Positions 61,577 through 64,000 of a stretch of 64,000 nucleotides of DNA are shown piece after piece. Source of the DNA: Wolfiporia cocos (Eukaryota > Basidiomycota > Agaricomycetes > Polyporales > Phaeolaceae); NCBI GenBank assembly GCA_029448655.1, contig JACCLO010000001.1:496001-560000 (forward strand), given 5' to 3'. The notes under the pieces are model-generated. The model saw only the letters and a list, made by a program, of their open reading frames with translations, ran no database searches and was not told the origin of the DNA. Each line of letters begins with the position of its first letter. Positions within the stretch are counted from its first letter, which is position 1. The position numbers and the translations under genes were made by a program.

Positions 61577-62495
61577 CGTGGAAGTTAGCCGACAGGTGTC
61601 TTCATCGAAGCGCGCGACTTCCTTCTAGAAAGAGAGTCGGTGACTGCCAGCATTTGACAGGCTGGGTCACATGGTTGGGAATAGGATACACAGCCCATTT
61701 CCTCGCGGAGATGAGCTGGAAAGTGGTCGCAGTATTACACCGCGACCGGTCCACGCTTTAGTGGTAAGGCTTGCCATCTATAGCCACCTGGGTGTCACAT
61801 CAGGGCTAAAAAACCATTGTCGATCAAAGATCGCGAGAGATCAGCGCTCCACACATCAAAGATGGTGGGCTACGCGATCCTCTTCCAACGGGGCCCCAAA
61901 TCCGTTTGACCCAGGCTCGCACACCGAGCTGCCCGTAGGACTTATGCTATTGGTTACCGCGAGTGACCTCGGCTGGTTTGACCTTGCGAGTCGCGCCACC
62001 TCACCACTTGGACTCCCCGAAGGAGATCCCAAGCGGGCCCCTTACGCCTGGGGGGCGGCTTTGGAAGATTCCCACACCCAACTAAGGGAATACGCCGAAG
62101 CGCATATCCCTATGGGGATCCTACTGGTTGTGTTGGGTCCCTGAACAGGGATTGCCAAGACAGGGGGCTGCGCGCACACAGGCAGACAGTCCCCTTTTCC
62201 CAATAGGCGGGTCTCAACCGCTGACAGCCGCAACCTTGTCAGGAAGCGGCCGTCTCTCCTTAACCCTGGAGTCCGGGTTCGCAGGACGCATGCTGCTGAT
62301 TAGGCAAGCAGCGCCCCACTGGGTGGCAGCAGGCCGCTAAGCCCGCCGCCGATGTATCCCATATCCGCAACCACGGAGCATACATCCCCTTTGCAGGAGA
62401 GTAGCGGCCCCTGCGCTATCTCAGACACCTGTTGGAGGAAAAACCCAGGCGCCACCAGTTAAGGAGGCGCAGGGGGGTAGGTAGTTCTATTCTTA
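61577..62495 (-). other. Leader of the minus-strand F4 element
   Basis: Non-coding. It contains a reversed match to the E1 leader (gtgtcacatcagggctaaaaaaccattgtcgatc at about 61792-61825). The primer site AGTTCTATTCTT (plus strand, 62483-62494) is exactly complementary to 62620-62631 in the adjacent LTR. Confidence 0.7.
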
Positions 62496-63592
62496 TGACA
62501 CAGATGGCTCTGTGGGACTCACCAAGCCAGTATCCTTGTGATGACTTAAGGCGACGAGGTGAGGTAGAGGTTATCAGACACGGTAGTAGGTGGAAGGTTC
62601 TTCTACGGCGTACGCCGAGAAGAATAGAACTGAAGTTATAGAGCGCTTGGCTCCTACTTATATACATGTGTACGGGAAGGTCACGTGCTACTAGCTAGCT
62701 ATGTCCTTACCGGGTTATGTGGCTTTGCTAAGTGGCGAAGCTTATCTTATCTGATGTTTAGTTACTCTATCTAGAATGGCCGTGGAAGGCCCTAATGGCC
62801 GACCCAATCGTAATAGAGGGATTATGTCTTTATTGTGATACTAACGCGGGCTCAGCCCGGGGATAGGTGAAGCCGGTTGCCGGATACCTTGCGGCATAAT
62901 GGCGATTGGCCGTGCTTCGTTGGATGACCAAGGCGGGGCGCCGAGGTCGTTATGCTATTGGGCCAGCAGGCACCGTAGCATGTGATATGTCCGGACCGGA
63001 TGGTTACCGGAGCATATGGTGGTCTTAGCCGTGAGGCGAGGACCGGTGTTTGGGCAACGCCGTGATGGCAGAAGCCCAGGACTTGGAGTACGCCGAGTCC
63101 GTGGGAGGCCGAGAAGGCCGTGACCTATAGCAATATTGCCTTGATGCTAATATAGTGCTATTTGGCCGTGTTGCCATTATTATGCGAAGGCGTGGCGCGC
63201 CTGAGGTGCCATTGTGATCAAGGATCTTATGGCGGTGGGAAGCCGTGAAGGCCGACCCAATAGTACAAGGCCGCGAGGCACTGTTTGTACATGTGGACAT
63301 TATTATGCGAGCGTGCCGCGCTCGGCCTATCATTATGATCTAGGATCTATGACGTGGCTGGTCTTGCTCTGACGGGCGAGACCTGTTATGACGTATGCTG
63401 TAGTGTTGCTATTGGACGTGGTTGTACCGTAGCGTTATGTAAGCTGGTCATGTGGTGATAAGCCCAGTTAAGAGCTTGTCGTGGTGGCAATGGGAGTTAA
63501 CCCGTAGATAACTGGTAGTTAGACGTATAAATCCCAGGTAAATTGCTATAATCGTAGGAAAAATGCCGTAAGCCCCAGATAAATCTGTGACA
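62496..63592 (-). repeat. LTR of family F4 (1097 bp), minus orientation
   Basis: TGTCACAG at 63592 to TGTGTCA at 62496. Same length as 57996-59092 and near-identical, inverted. It abuts an E2-like pol fragment at 63593. Confidence 0.85.
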
Positions 63593-64000
63593 CGCAGACG
63601 GAACAGAAAACGTCGCCGGCCGCTTAACGCAATCAGTGAAAGCATTTATGCAACATGGCACACACAAGGAAAAAATAGGTCTGACGGTCATGCACCTAGA
63701 ACCAGACCTAATCCTTGGCTATGACTGGTTGCGTCTCCACAATCCTACCTTTGATTGGAGGAAAGGAGAAATGGAATATGCACGCTGTACACATGACCAA
63801 CCTTACGCCAGAAAAAAGGGTAACCGCCCTTCTGAGGAGGAACAGTTGAACTCCCAGAAAAGGAAATCATCGAAGTAAATTCGATTTGGGACACTCACGT
63901 GGACATACTAGGAGAGGAGGACCCCGAAAATCCTTTGATCGCTTGGGTGTCAACCCTTGACGACGAGGAAATGAACCTGCTGACACAGTTGGTAGCCGAG
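63593..64000 (+). pseudogene. pol: E2/E3-type pol fragment (protease region), frameshifted
   Basis: It is nearly identical to 25135-25540 of E2: QSVKAFMQHGTHKEKIG, then DLILGYDWLRLHNPTFDW and KKGNRPSEEE. One base is missing within the gaggaagcag segment (about 63842), shifting the frame. The 5' side is cut by the F4 LTR; the 3' side runs off the window. Confidence 0.85.

Noticed and set aside
1..64000. CRISPR arrays, tRNA or rRNA genes
   Set aside because: No regular spacer-repeat array and no tRNA or rRNA signature was seen; the only tandem arrays are the minisatellite and short repeats.

Overview
The window reads as a repeat-rich, probably subtelomeric or heterochromatic stretch of a filamentous basidiomycete (Agaricomycete) genome. 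The evidence is short GT-AG introns of about 45-60 nt, a KDZ-type DNA transposase with its CxC2 cysteine cluster, chromodomain Ty3/gypsy retroelements, a Crinkler-type gene and an intron-rich aldose 1-epimerase. The species was not identified.

Layout. 1-2218: LTR and leader of a minus-strand gypsy element running off the left edge, plus a solo LTR with target duplication ACGTA. 2.2-7.4 kb: broken pieces of host-type genes (an SPT16/FACT fragment with an intron, a DNMT1-RFTS-like fragment, an unidentified minus-strand gene) around a 44-bp minisatellite. 7832-20512: a KDZ transposase pseudogene. One of its introns carries an apparently intact gypsy element, E1 (9985-19908, target duplication AGTTC). 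20513-30001: an LTR, then a 5'-truncated but ORF-intact element E2 (plus strand). 30-38.3 kb: decayed fragments, then two partial minus-strand gypsy elements, E7 and E6. E7 has a dUTPase directly after its protease; a solo LTR sits inside the gag of E6. 38.3-43.3 kb: the only host-gene island (membrane-protein fragment, 5'-truncated aldose epimerase, apparently intact Crinkler with nuclease-like and kinase domains). 44.0-56.7 kb: a decayed element E4 split by the complete element E3 (44842-54502, minus, target duplication GCATG), which is nearly identical to E2. 56.7-63.6 kb: nested LTRs, including two near-identical 1097-bp LTRs in inverted orientation. 63.6 kb to the end: a frameshifted pol fragment.

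The intact elements share an unusual plan: LTR, an 11-12 nt self-complementary primer site, a roughly 1-kb leader, an extra small ORF (ORF1), Gag, then Pol ordered protease, RT, RNase H, integrase, chromodomain, dUTPase. In every family where both LTR and primer site are visible, the primer site is an exact complement of LTR sequence about 25-30 nt past a TATA box, as in Tf1-type self-priming. A GAAA-capped hairpin (core CCTGAAAAGG) recurs around ORF1. These retroelement features, the second dUTPase placement in E7 and the Crinkler gene are the most interesting parts of the window.

All functional calls come from reading translated sequence by eye. No database search was possible.
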